DNA from: Haematobia irritans
Lineage: Eukaryota; Arthropoda; Insecta; Diptera; Muscidae
Direction: 5' to 3'
Assembly: GCF_050003625.1 (NCBI RefSeq)
Contig: NC_134397.1
Location: 191,973,063-192,037,062, forward strand
Length of the DNA stretch: 64,000 nt
This document shows, piece by piece, positions 34,819 to 46,455 of this stretch. How positions within the stretch are numbered: position 1 is the stretch's first letter; each line of letters opens with the position of its first letter. The notes under the pieces were generated by a model. It did no database searches, had not been told where the DNA came from, and saw only the letters and a program-made list of their open reading frames with translations. The position numbers and the translations under genes are program-made.

Positions 34819-35751
34819 AAGGGTGATTCTTTTGAGGTTAGGATTTTCATGCATTAGTATTTGACAGATCACGTGGGATTTCAGACATGGTGTCAAAGAG
34901 AAAGATGCTCAGTATGCTTTGACATTTCATCATGAATAGACTTACTAACGAGCAACGCTTGCAAATCATTGAATTTTATTACCAAAATCAGTGGCAGAAA
35001 ATCCGCTTTTTTATCGACAAATTTTGTTCAGCGATGAGGCTCATTTCTGGTTGAATGGCTACGTAAATAAGCAAAATTGCCGCATTTGGAGTGAAAAGCA
35101 ACCAGAAGCCGTTCAAGAACTGCCCATGCATCCCGAAAAATGCACTGTTTGGTGTGGTTTGTACGCTGGTGGAATCATTGGACCGTATTTTTTCAAAGAT
35201 GCTGTTGGACGCAACGTTACGGTGAATGGCGATCGCTATCGTTCGATGCTAACAAACTTTTTGTTGCCAAAAATGGAAGAACTGAACTTGGTTGACATGT
35301 GGTTTCAACAAGATGGCGCTACATGCCACACAGCTCGCGATTCTATGGCCATTTTGAGGGAAAACTTCGGAGAACAATTCATCTCAAGAAATGGACCGGT
35401 AAGTTGGCCACCAAGATCATGCGATTTGACGCCTTTAGACTATTTTTTGTGGGGCTACGTCAAGTCTAAAGTCTACAGAAATAAGCCAGCAACTATTCCA
35501 GCTTTGGTAGACAACATTTCCGAAGAAATTCGGGCTATTCCGGCCGAAATGCTCGAAAAAGTTGCCCAAAATTGGACTTTCCGAATGGACCACCTAAGAC
35601 GCAGCCGCGGTCAACATTTAAATGAAATTATCTTCAAAAAGTAAATGTCATGGACCAATCTAACGTTTCAAATAAAGAACCGATGAGATTTTGCAAATTT
35701 TATGCGTTTTTTTTTTTAAAAAAGTTATCAAGCTCTTAACAAATCACCCTT
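34819..35751 (+). mobile_element. DD41D-type Tc1/mariner element (family 1), internally deleted
   Basis: The ends are AAGGGTGATTCTTTTGAGG and TTAACAAATCACCCTT, with TA on both sides (34817-34818 and 35752-35753). The element is 933 bp against 1305 bp in the copy at 60.9 kb. About 373 bp were lost at a TG microhomology after ACCAAAATCAG. The pair gives a clean nested insertion with a precise TA duplication. Confidence 0.92.
34932..35644 (+). pseudogene. DD41D transposase (family 1) with N-terminal deletion
   Basis: ATG at 34932 gives MNRLTNEQRLQIIEFYYQNQ. The deletion then shifts the frame and it stops after about 20 foreign residues. The other 217 codons (34991-35644) are open from MAENPLFYRQILFSDEAHFW to the normal end LNEIIFKK and keep all three catalytic Asp (FSDEAH, FQQDGATC, TPLDYF). 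They differ from the intact copy at 61-62 kb by about four residues. The DNA-binding region is missing, so it should not transpose by itself, though its ends could be used by the intact protein. Confidence 0.9.
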
Positions 35752-35851
35752 TACCAATATATCATAATAAAATAAAATTACAATAATTTCCTAAATAGTT
35801 TGTGTTTTATTCAAAATCAACATCGGCCCTAGAAATTTTAACCACCCTTTA

Positions 35852-36976
35852 TTAGACAAAAAAGGTATGTATAGGTAAGTCTACAAATATTTACGAATCG
35901 ATATGGACTTTTTGCACGATACGTAGAGAGCCAGAATTGAAATATGGGGGTCGCTTATGTGGGGGTTATATACAATTATGAACGTGATATGGACCAATTT
36001 TTGTGTGATTGGGGATCGACTTATCTGAGGGCTATATATAACTATAGACCGATATGGACCTTGTTAGGCATGGTTGTTAACGGCCATATACTAGCACAAT
36101 GTACCAAATTTCAACTGACTCGGATGAAATTTGCTCTTCCAAGAGGCTACAAAACCAAATCTCGGGATCGGTTTATATGGGGGCTATGTATGATTATGGA
36201 CTGATATGGACCACTTTTGTCATGGTTGTTAAATATCATATACTACCACCACGTATAAAATTTCAACCAGATCGGATGAATTTTGCTTCTCCATAAGGCA
36301 CCGGAGGTCAAACCTGGGGATCGGTTTATATGGGAACTATTTATAATTATAGACTGATATGAACCTTCGGAGGTCAAATCGGGGAATCGGTTTATATGGG
36401 GGCTATATATAATTATGGACCGATGTGGACCAATTTTTGCATGATTGTTTGGGACCAAATACTAACACCATGTAAAAAATTTCAGCCGGATCGGATTAAA
36501 TTTGCTTCTCTTAGAGGATTCGCAAGCCAAATTTGGGGATCCGTTTATATGGGGGCTATATGTAAAAGTGGACCGATGTGGACCAATTTTTGCATGGTTG
36601 TTAGAGACCATATACTTACACCATGTACCAAATTTCAGCCGGATCGGATGAAATTTGCTTCTCTTAGAGGATTCGCAAGCCAAATTTGGGGATCCGTTTA
36701 TATGGGGGCTATACGTAAAAGTGGACCGATATGGCCCATTTGCAATACCATCCGATCTACATCAATAACAACTACTTGTGCCAAGTTTCAAGTCATTAGC
36801 TTGTTTCGTTCGGAAGTTAGTGTGATTTCAACAGACGGACATGCTCAGATCGACTCAGAATTTCACCACGACCCAGAATATATATACTTTATGGGGTCTT
36901 AGAGCAATATCTCGATGTGTTACAAACGGAACGACAAAGTTAATATACCCCCCATCCTAAAGTGGAGGGTATAAAA
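35852..36976 (-). mobile_element. DINE/Helentron-like element, subfamily A, hairpin end missing
   Basis: It starts inside the element at TTAGACAAAAAAGGTATGTA (compare 42.15 kb). It runs through about six units and ends CAACAGACGGACATGC with a shortened GGAC tract, then AAAGTGGAGGGTATAAAAA. Two consecutive units near the right end are almost identical (36.46-36.71 kb). Confidence 0.75.
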
Positions 36977-37004
36977 AGCGAAAAATTAAAATTGGCAAGC
37001 ACAT

Positions 37005-37144
37005 AAAACCCAAATTTGAAAGAGAATCGTGTCTTAAAAGTATCCTTACTTGAATTTTCCGCTTCTTTGGCTCGGACTCAATACCAAAATTGCTGATGTT
37101 AAGACAAAATCTTTGGAACCGGGCATGCTTTTTTCCAGTGTAGA
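37005..37144 (-). mobile_element. CACTGAAA-ended repeat, fragment
   Basis: The reverse complement begins CACTGGAAAAAAGCATGCCC and follows the left half of the 862-bp element at 51.55 kb, including GCCAAAGAAGCGGA and AAATTTGGGTTTT. The right half is missing. Confidence 0.65.
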
Positions 37145-37221
37145 TTGACTTTTAACAGGTTGGCTGATAAGTCCTCGGTCTAACAAAGAAAAACACATTT
37201 TTTTGTCAAAATTCGTTTTTA

Positions 37222-40200
37222 TTATTCAACATAGTTCCCTTCAAGAGCGATACAATGGTTATAATGGCCTTCCAATTTTTTGTTACCATGTTGGTAGTAC
37301 TCCTTCGGTTTTGCCTCAAAATAGGCCTCAGTTTCGGCGATCACATCTTCATTGCATCCAAATTTTTTCCCTGCGAGCATCCTTTTGAGGTCTGAGAACA
37401 AGAAAAAGTCGCAGATCTGGAGAATACGGTGAATGGGGAAGCAATTCGAAGCCCAATTCATGAATTTTTGCCATCGTTCTCAATGACTTGTAGCACGGTG
37501 CGTTGTCTTGGTGGAACAACACCTCATTATATTCTATGACGGGGGTTTAATAAGTTTGTCATTCCGTTTGTAACACATCGAAATATCGATTTCCGACTAT
37601 ATAAAGTATATATATTCTTGATCAGGGAGAAATTCTAAGACGATATAACGATATCCGTCTGTCCGTCTGTCTGTCTGGCTGTCTGTCGATTGTAATCACG
37701 CTACAGTCTTCAATAATGAAGCAATCGTGCTGAAATTTTGCACAAACTCGTCTTTTGTCTGCAGGCAGGTCAAGTTCGGAGATTGGCTATATCGATCCAG
37801 ATTTTGATATAGTCCCCATATAAATCGACCTCCCGATTTGGGGTCTTGGGCTTATAGAAATCGTAGTTTTTATCCAATTTGCCTGAAATTTGAAATCTAG
37901 AGGTATTTTATGGCCATAAAGAGGTGTGCCAAAAATTGTGAGTACCGGTCCATGTTTTTGTATAGCCCCCATATAGACCGATCTCCCGATTTTACTTCTT
38001 GGGCTTATAGAAACCGCAGTTTTTATTCAATTTACCTGGAATTGGAAATGTAGAGGTATTGTAGGACCACAAATATGTGTGCCAACAGTTGTGAGTATCG
38101 GTCCATATTTTGGTATAGCCCCCATATAGACCGATCTCCCGATTTTACCTCTCGAGCTTCTAGAATCCGCATTTTTACCCAATTTGCCTGAAATTGGAAA
38201 TCTAGAGGTATTCAAGGAAAATAAAGAGATGTGCCGAAAATGGTGAGTACCGGTCCATGTTTCCATATAGCCCCCATACAAACCAATCTCCCGATTTTAC
38301 TTCTTGGGCTTCTAGAATCCGAAGTTTTTACCCAATGTGCCTGAAATTGTAAATCTAGAGGTGCTCTAGGAAAATAAAGAGATGCGCCGAAAATGGTGAG
38401 TACCGGTCCATGTTTTGGTATAGCCCCCATATAGACCGATCTCCCGATTTTACTTCTTGGGCTTATAGAAACCGCAGTTTTTATTCAATTTACCTGAAAT
38501 TGGAAATCTAGAGGTGTTGTAGGACCACAAATATGTGTGCCAAAAATTGTGAGTATCGGTCCATATTTTGGTATAGCCCCCATATAGACCGATCTCCCGA
38601 TTTTACTTCTTGGGCTTATAGAAACCGCAGTTTTTATCCAATTTACCTGAAATTGGAAATCGAGAGGTACTTTGGAACCGTAAAGAGGTGTGCCAAAAAT
38701 GGTGAGCATCGGTCCATGTTTTGGTATGGTCCCCATATATACCGACCTCCCGCTTTGGGGCTTATAGAAACCGCAGTTTTTATACAATTTGCCTGAAATT
38801 GAAATTCTAAAGGTACTTGAGGACCATCAAAAGGCGTGCCGAAAATGGTCCGTATCGTTCCATGTTTTGGTATAGCCCCCATATAGACAGATCTCCCGAT
38901 TTTACATCTTGGGTTTATAGAATCCGTAGTTTATATACAATTTGCCTGAAATTGGAAATTTATAGGTATTTTAGGACCATAAAGAGGTGTGCCAAAAACG
39001 GTGAGTATCGGTCCATATTTTTGTATATGGATTTCTATTTTGTATATGGGTTTCTAAAAACCGTAGTTTTTATCCGATTTGCCTGAAATTGTAAATATTC
39101 TGGTATTTTAGGCTCACAAAAACGTGTATCGGATTAAGTTTTTATCGGTCCATTTGGTAATGCCTCCATATAGACCGACTTCACTTCTTGAGGGTATAGA
39201 AGGCGCACTGATCATGAACATTGCTTGAAACTCAATGTAAAATTTCCAGATTTTACTTCTCGGGTGAAAATCTACAGATTTAAGATTTCAAATCAAGACG
39301 TTATTTTATAATTTTCTTGCACACTTACAAGAGATGTTAATGATTCCTCTAAAACTCAAACAAAAATGGTTCTTATAAATCTACAATCTGATATAGTCCT
39401 CATAGGTGAAATCTTTAAATTTATCTTCGGGAAGTGTTCTCAAGCCCTCCAGAAATTTCAAAGGAAACCCTAATATTTGGTTCATGGTGGTGGGTATTTA
39501 GGATTCGGCCCGGCCGAACTTACTGCTGTATATACTTGTTCTTCTTCATATGGGGCCGTTTTGCCGCGATTTCGACCTTCAAACGCTCAAATAACGCCAT
39601 ATAATAGTCACTGTTGATGGTTTTTCCCTTCTCAAGATAATCGATAAACATTATTCCATGCGCATCCCAAAAAAAAGAGACCATTACTTTGCCAGCGAAC
39701 TTTTGAGTCTTTCCACGCTTCGGAGACGGTTCACCGGTCGCTGTCCACTCAGCCGACTGTCGATTGGACTCAGGAGCCATGTTTCATCCATTGTCACATA
39801 TCGACGGAAAAACTCGAGTGTATTACGAGTTAACAGCTGCAAACACCGCTCAGAATCATCAACACGTTGTTGTTTTTGGTCAAATGTGAGCTCGCGCGGC
39901 ACCCGTTTTGCACAGAGCTTCCGCATATCCAAATATTAATGAATGATATGACCAACACGTTCCTTTGATATCTCTGCTATCTCGATCAACTTCATTTTAC
40001 GGTCATTCAAAATCATTTTGTGGATTTTTTTGATGTTTTCGTCGGTAACCACCTCTTTCGGGCGTCCACTGCGTTCACCGTACTCCGTGCTCATTTCACG
40101 AGGCTTGAATTTTGCATACCAATCAATTATTGTTGATTTCCCTGGGGCAGAGTCCGGCAACTCATTATCAAGCCAAGTTTTTGCTTCCACCGTATTTTTT

Positions 40201-40250
40201 CCCTTCAGAAAACTGTATTTTATCAAAACACGAAATTCCTTTTTTTCCAT
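37222..40250 (-). pseudogene. Himar1-like mariner transposase, broken
   Basis: The minus-strand start at 40250 gives MEKKEFRVLIKYSFLKGKNT and a normal helix-turn-helix region to KKIHKMILNDRKMKLIEIAE. Codons are then lost (EISKERVG instead of a longer form) and the frame shifts near 39936. MRKLCAKRVPRELTFDQKQQ and VTMDETWL (first catalytic Asp) follow, with another break after it. DAHGIMFIDYLEKGKTINSD is readable up to AKRPHMKKN at about 39545. The subfamily C insertion separates this from the C-terminal part at 37222-37525. There HQDNAPC-like text is worn, and 8-9 bases before ICDFFLFSDLKRMLAGKKFG are missing, which removes the region of the third Asp. The true C-terminus LEGNYVE is intact. 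The gene is dead. Confidence 0.9.
37526..39538 (+). mobile_element. DINE/Helentron-like element, subfamily C, most complete copy
   Basis: The left end is worn (TATTCTATGACGGGGGTTTA). GTCCGTCTGTCCGTCTGTCT lies at 37651-37670. About nine units with CCATATAGACCGATCTCCCG follow, then TGGTTCATGGTGGTGGGTA, the hairpin GATTCGGCCCGGCCGAAC and TATATACTTGTT. It interrupts the mariner at its T6 tract (AAAAAA on the coding strand, two Lys codons). Confidence 0.8.
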
Positions 40251-40431
40251 TTTTTTTCACAATAACAAAAGTTGCTTCACAAAAGACGCTCCATCTCACA
40301 AACTAATTGACTTACAGACATCAAATTTTGACACGAATCATTTGAAGTTTGGTACTATATAAAAATAATATGCATTTAATACTAGCGACGCCATCTATGT
40401 GTCAACCGGGGACTTATCAGCCAACCTGTTA

Positions 40432-41986
40432 TTATACTTCAAGTTCGATTAATCGACTTTTGATTAACTTTTTTTAACCGAAAATCAGCATTCAATGGAA
40501 ATGTTGAAAGCATTGTGACGCAGATGTGGTTACTCTGAAAATTCATCGCAAAAAGCAAACATCACACAGCCGAAGAAATAATACTTTCCTCCGGAATGAA
40601 GTTTTGAGACAAACTAAGTTCCTGTAAGAGCAAATAAACCCAAAGCTATGTAAAATTTGTTAGCTTCAAAAGAAAACGTTGTTTGTCTAAAATTTCGTTC
40701 TTCAGAAAAGAAATTTTTTTTTTAGTGCAGATCACTTTTTGTTGGATTTGCATTGATTCTCATTGATTTTGACGGAAATCAGTGCATTTTTACATTTACT
40801 CTCACACATGAACCAAAACCTTCATGTGCAGATTAGTTTCGATTTGCGTGACTTCCGTTTAAAATGAAAGACGTTGATAGCACACCATATGGAGGTCACA
40901 AACTTATCACTTATATCAGAATATCAATTTATTAATTGTCATTGTTCCGCATGAAGAAATATGCAAATTGCCTATATATGTATTTGAATATTCATTCATA
41001 TGCGTAACAACAGCTGTGAGCTAGTATATCTGCAGGTGTTTTAGATTAAGAAGAAAAACTGTTACACCATCAGTGACTGTCAACATGGGCCCAACTGAAG
41101 TACAAAAAACTCCCAATTTGAAATTCTTTACTGGCAAAAGACAACTAAACATTGGAGATTTAAACAAATCGTTTATTGACATTCTTTGACATATCCACCA
41201 TTAAAGAAAGAAATTGAATGTATTTACTACGAACCATGCCATCTCTGGGTGTATAAGAAAAATAAGTGCTTTGTATTTCATAGAATAGTAGATTTCTATG
41301 CTACTAGAAGAACACATGTCGCCCTTATGCTTACAAACAATTTCAGAAAATAAAATGAAACAAAATATCCCCAGAATTTTGTCAAAATCTAAAGAATGTG
41401 TTGGTTGCCGATGCCGGGGGATTTCCAAAGGCTTTTTGGAGAAGACTCATTTTGCATGTCTATCACCATATCACGTAACAATGTCATCCATCACACAGCA
41501 TAGGCAAGTGGTGAATTAAAAAGTAAAAATGGAAGAAGATGGATAGAATATGTATCTGTGGAGCAAAATAGAAATCGCACACACACACACACTATATCCT
41601 AATATGAATATTTATTTCCCCATGAATTACTGTTTATATGGGCACATTAGTTTATACCGAATTACGGGATATTCTACGCAATTCCCTTGTTTTTGCATAA
41701 AAGTTCGTTATTCATTATCCATACGAAGGGAATAGCGAATGATTTCGTTTCATATGTATAACCAATAAAGTTGAGTTTCCGCCAGGGTCTATCACATCCC
41801 ATCCAAATATTGCAAGTTGTTCCACAAATATTTCCTTTAAAGCGCATCCCGCATCCCCAATCGATTTTTTTCACTTCCGATGCAATCCTTTTGGACAAGT
41901 CTTAGAAAGTACGGAATTAGGCGGTTTTAAGTGAAAATGCACGTTCAAAATGTGTATACATTTCACAAAAAAAGAATAGAAAATCA
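40432..41986. other. Unclassified, possibly single-copy host sequence
   Basis: I recognise no repeat family except a (CA)n run at 41578-41593. Frames up to 75 codons (for example 41201-41428) show no motif, and the base composition is that of non-coding DNA. It is a candidate for original host sequence. Confidence 0.4.
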
Positions 41987-43820
41987 ACAAGTATAAATGG
42001 CCGTAAGTTCGGCCAGGCCGAATCTTATGTACCCTCCACCATGGATTGCGTAGAAACTTCTTCGAAAGACTGTCAGCCACAATCGAATTACTTGGGTTGT
42101 GATAGCTTAAATAGTTTCTAAATTGTGTGTTAGTCCTTACGTGGTATACAATAGACAAAAAAAAGTATGTGTAGGTAAGTCTACAAATAATTACGAATCG
42201 ATATGGACTTTTGCACGGTACGTAGGGAGCCAGAATTGAAATATCGGGGTCGCTTATATGGGGGCTATATACAAATATTGATATGGACCAATTTTTGTGT
42301 GATTGGGGATCGATTTATCTGAGGGCTATATATAACTATAGACCGATATGGATCTAGTTAGGCATGGTTGTTAACGGCCATATACTAGCACAATGTATCA
42401 AATTTCAACTGACTCGGACGAAATTTGCTCCTCCAAGAGGCTCCAAAACCAAATATCGGGATCGGTTTATATGGGGGCTACATATGATTATGGACTGATA
42501 TAGACCACTTTTGGCATAGTTGTTAAATATAATATACTAACCACGTACAAAATTTCAACCAGATCGGATGAATTTTGCTTCTCCAAAAGGCACCGGTGGT
42601 CAACTCTGGGGAACGGTTTATATGGGTGCTATATATAATTATGGACTGATATGAACCAATTCCTGCATGGTTGTTGGATACCATATACTAACATCACGTA
42701 CCAAATTTCAACCGAATCGGATGAATTTTTCTCTTCCAAGGGGCTCCGGAGGTCAAATCTGGGGATCGGTTTATATGGGGGCTATATATAACTATGGACC
42801 GATTTCGACCAATTTGTGCATGAGAGTTTGAGGCCATATATTAACACCACGTACCAAATTTCAACTGCATCAGATGAATTTTGGTCTTCCAAGAGGCTCC
42901 GGAGGTCAAATCTGGTGATCGGTTTATATGGGGGCTATATATAATTATGGACCGATGTGACACCAACTTTTGCATGGTTGTTAGAGACCATATACTAACA
43001 CCATGTACCAAATTTCAGCCGGATCGGATGAAATTTGCTTCTCTTAGAGGCTCCGAAAGCCAAATCGGGGGATCGGTTTATATGTGGGCTATATATAATT
43101 ATGGACCGATGTGGACCAATTTTTGCATGGTTGTTAGAGACCATATACTAACACCATGTACAAAATTTCAGCCGAATCGGATGAATTTTGCATCTCTTAG
43201 AGGCCTCGCAAGCCAAATCGGGGGATCGGTTTATATGGGGGCTATATATAATTATGGACCGATGTGGACCAATTTTTGCACGGTTGTTAGAGATCATATA
43301 CTAACACCATGTACCAAATTTCAGCCGGATCGGATGAAATTTGCTTCTCTCAGAGGCCTTGCAAGCCAAATCGGGGGATCGGTTTATATGGGGGCTATAT
43401 ATAATTATGGACCGATGTGGACCAATTTTTGCATGGTTGTTAGAGACCATATAATAACATCATGTACCAAATTTCAGCCGGATCGGATGAAATTTGCTTC
43501 TCTTAGAGGCCTCGCAAGCCAAATTTGGGGGTCCGTTTATATGGGGGCTATACGTAAAAGTGGACCGATATGGCCCATTTGCAATACCATCCGACCTACA
43601 TCAATAACAACTACTTGTGCCAAGTTTCAAGTCGATAGCTTGTTTCGTTAGCGTGATTTCAACAGACGGACGGACGGATGGACGGACATGCTCAGATCGA
43701 CTCAGAATTTCACCACGACCCAGAATATATATACTTTATGGGGTCTTAGAGCAATATTTCGATGTGTTACAAACGGAATGACAAAGTTAATGTACCCCCC
43801 ACCTATGGTGGAGGGTATAA
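41987..43820 (-). mobile_element. DINE/Helentron-like element, subfamily A, complete and long
   Basis: It starts ACAAGTATAAATGGCCG with TTCGGCCAGGCCGAA and TACCCTCCACCAT. It carries about nine 153-bp units, then GACGGACGGACGGATGG and ACCTATGGTGGAGGGTATA. The last five units share one frame of 256 codons with 51-residue repeats (GSVYMGAIYNYGPMWTNFC); the complement is open too. No 29-bp array is present in this copy. Confidence 0.85.
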
Positions 43821-44327
43821 CAAAAAAAGTAAAGAAATAGTACCCCTCTGGGATTTGAACCTGTGCCGTTTGACTTTTTCACTTCCATGGAAGTTCTTTT
43901 GAGAAGGTTTTGCAAGTTACAATAATTTTTAATTTTTTGTTGATTTTTAATGGAAAAATATATTTATACAATAACTAGCGTAACCCGGCCCGTTTCGCTG
44001 CGCCTTCGGACGCATATTTTTGTTAACTTAGTCAACCATATCCTTCGATCTGAAAACAAATTCGAAAAGATATGAACTCTTTTAAAGAGTATGGTCAGGG
44101 GAAGTCTGGCACAAAATCTGAAGTACTGATTAATCACTCCATGGTTTCCACACATTTCAAAAAAATCGGACTATTTGCTTTTTGGTTATGCACATGTAAA
44201 ACGGACCGGGTAGGGTGTATCCCCTTTCAACCATTTTTTTGTTTTTTAATTTGTTGTGTATTCAAATCGTTGGACAATCTTCTACATGTCGTCTGAATTT
44301 CAAGCGTGGTTTGTCAAGAGGATGTAT
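43821..44327. other. Unclassified; pol III B-box-like and GC-rich motifs
   Basis: On the minus strand GGTTCAAATCC (around 43853-43863) is a perfect B box, but no A box or tRNA fold precedes it. At 43975-44010, ACTAGCGTAACCCGGCCCGT with TTCGCTGCGCCTTCGG is an island of GC-rich text that looks like part of an unrecognised repeat. No gene is called. Confidence 0.4.
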
Positions 44328-44395
44328 AACAGGTTGGCTGATAAGTCCCCGGTCTAACAAAGGAAAACACATTTTGTTGTCAAAATTCGTTTTTA

Positions 44396-46455
44396 TTATT
44401 CAACATAGTTCCCTTCAAGAGCGATACAACGAATATAACAACCTTCCAATTTTTTATACCATTTTTGTAGTACTCCTTCGGTTTTGCCTCAAAATAGGCC
44501 TCAGTTTCGGCGATCACCTCTTCACTGTAACCAAATTTTTTCCCTGCGAGCATCCTTTTGAGGTCTGAGAACAAGAAAAAGTCGATGGGGGCCAGATCTG
44601 GAGAATACGGTGGGTGGGGGAGCAATTCGAAGCCCAATTCATGAATTTTTGCCATCGTTCTCAATGACTTGTGGCACGGTGCGTTGTCTTGGTGGAACAA
44701 CAATTTTTATACCCACCACCATAGGATGGGGGTATATTAACTTTGTCATTCCGTTTGTAACACATCGAAATATTGCTCTAAGACCCCATAAAGTATATAT
44801 ATTCTGGGTCGTGGTGAAATTCTGAGTCGACCTGAGCATGCCCGTACGTCCGTCCGTCCGTCCGTCTGTTGAAATCACGCTAACTTCCGAACGAAACAAG
44901 CTATCGACTTGAAACTTGGCACAAGTAGTTGTTATTGATGTAGGTCGGATGGTATTGCAAATGGGCCATATCGGTCCACTTTTACGTATAGCCCCCATAT
45001 AAACGGACCCCAAAATTTGGCTTGCGAGGCCTCTAAGAGAAGCAAATTTCATCCGATCCGGCTGAAATTTGGTACATGGTGTTAGTATATGGTCTCTAAC
45101 AGCCACACAAAAATTGGTCCACATCGGTGCATAATTATATATAGCCCCCATATAAACCGATTCCCCGATTTGGCTTGCGAGGCCTCTAAGAGAAGCAAAT
45201 TTCATCCGATCCGGCTGAAATTTGGTACGTGGTGCTAGTATATGGTCTCTAACAACAATGCAAAAATTGGTCGACATCGGTCCATAATTATATATAGCCC
45301 CCATATAAACCGATACCTCGATTTAGCTTGCGAGGCCACTACGAGAAGCAAATTTCATCCAATCCGGCTGAAATTTGGTGCATGGTGTCAGTATATGGTC
45401 TCTAACAACCATGCAAAAATTGGTCCACATCGGTGCATAATTATATATAGCCCCCATATAAACCGATCCCCCGATTTGGCTTGCGAGGCCTCTAAGAGAA
45501 GCAAATTTCATCCGATCCGGCTGAAATTTGGTACGTGGTGTTAATATATGGCCTCAAACTCCCATGCAAAAATTGGTCGATATCGGTCCATAATTATATA
45601 TAGGCCCCATATAAACCGATCCCCAGATTTGACCTCCAGAGCCCCTTAGAAGAGTAAAATTCTTCCCATTCGGTTGGAATTTGGTCCGCGATGTTAGTAT
45701 ATGGTATCCAACAACCATGCAGGAATTGGTTCCTATCAGTCCATAATTATATATAGGTCCCATATAAACCGATCCCCAGATTTGACCTCCGGTGCCTTTT
45801 GGAGAAGCAAAATTCATCCGATCTGCTTGAAATTTGGTACGTGGTGGTAGTATATGATATTTAACAACCATGCCAAAAGTGGTCCATATCAGTTAATAAT
45901 CGTACATAGCCCCATATAAACCGATCCCTAGATTTGGTTTTGGAACCTCTTGGAGGAGCAAATTTCATCCGAGTGAGTTGAAATTTGATACATTGTGCTA
46001 GTATATGGTCGTTAACAACCATGCCAATATCGATTCGTAATTATTTGTAGACTTAACTATACATAACTTTTTTGTCTAATATATATATACCATGTATGGA
46101 CTAAATCACAATTTAGAAAACGATGTTAAGAAGTTTTAAGTTACCACAACCCAAGTAATTCGATTGTGGATGACAGTCTTTCGTAGAAGTTTCTACGCAA
46201 TCCATGGTGGTGGGTACATAAGATTCGGCCTGGCCGAACTTGCGGCCGTATATACTTGTTTCTTCTTCATATGGGGCCGTTTTGCCACGATTTCGACCAA
46301 ACGCTCCAATAACGCCATATAATAGTCACTGTTGATGGTTTTTCCTTTCTCAAGATAATCGATAGAAATTATTCCATGCGCATCCCAAAAAACAGATGCC
46401 ATTACTTTGCCAGCGGACTTTTGAGTCTTTCCACGCTTCGGAGACGGTTCACCGG
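44396..46455 (-). pseudogene. Himar1-like transposase, left half of the fusion
   Basis: From GEPSPKRGKTQKSAGKVMAS at the fusion point it reads through FWDAHGIISIDYLEKGKTIN and LVEIVAKRPHMKKK. It is then interrupted by a 1.55-kb subfamily A element. It resumes with VLFHQDNAPCHKSLRTMAKI (second catalytic Asp) and LAPIDFFLFSDLKRMLAGKK (third Asp, with 34 residues between, the mariner DD34D spacing). After EYYKNGI a frameshift leads away from the normal end. The first catalytic Asp region is absent from this half. Confidence 0.85.
44704..46258 (+). mobile_element. DINE/Helentron-like element, subfamily A, inside the mariner
   Basis: It starts TTTTTATACCCACCACCATA and has GTCCGTCCGTCCGTCCGTCT at 44849-44868. 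Nine units follow, ending GATTCGGCCTGGCCGAAC and GTATATACTTGTT. The insertion splits the T6 tract of the mariner coding region (CAACA at the left, TCTTCTTCATATGG at the right). The uninterrupted site is visible in the right half at about 47018-47028. Confidence 0.9.

Larger units (their letters stand above)
34437..35849 (+). mobile_element. DD41D-type Tc1/mariner element (family 2), 5'-truncated and split
   Basis: The 3' two fifths of the coding region is present, with the right end ATTTTAACCACCCTT followed by TA (35850-35851). The left terminal repeat is absent. A second DD41D transposon (34819-35751) sits between TAATTGAGTAATA and CCAATATATCATAATAAAAT, which are contiguous in the relative at 12.74 kb. 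Confidence 0.85.
37155..40429 (-). mobile_element. Himar1-like mariner element, interrupted
   Basis: Terminal repeats ACAGGTTGGCTGATAAGTCC (left) and its complement ending CAGCCAACCTGT (right) match the irritans-subfamily mariner ends. TA flanks both sides (37153-37154 and 40430-40431). Without the 2-kb subfamily C insertion the element is about 1.26 kb, the usual mariner size. The transposase is broken. Confidence 0.92.

Noticed and set aside
34437..35849. A single mosaic DD41D element
   Set aside because: The two parts have different sequences and separate terminal repeats, and a precise TA duplication shows nesting of two families.
42881..43651. 256-codon open frame with 51-residue repeats (and similar ones at 49346-50167, 19907-20554, 44639-45304, 59940-60500)
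   Set aside because: The repeats are the 153-bp DINE-like unit, whose length is divisible by 3. The opposite strand is also open, frames start at arbitrary points in the element, and no domain or signal is present. I read them as by-products, not genes.
43840..43900. tRNA gene on the minus strand
   Set aside because: A perfect B-box word but no A box, anticodon arm or acceptor pairing.
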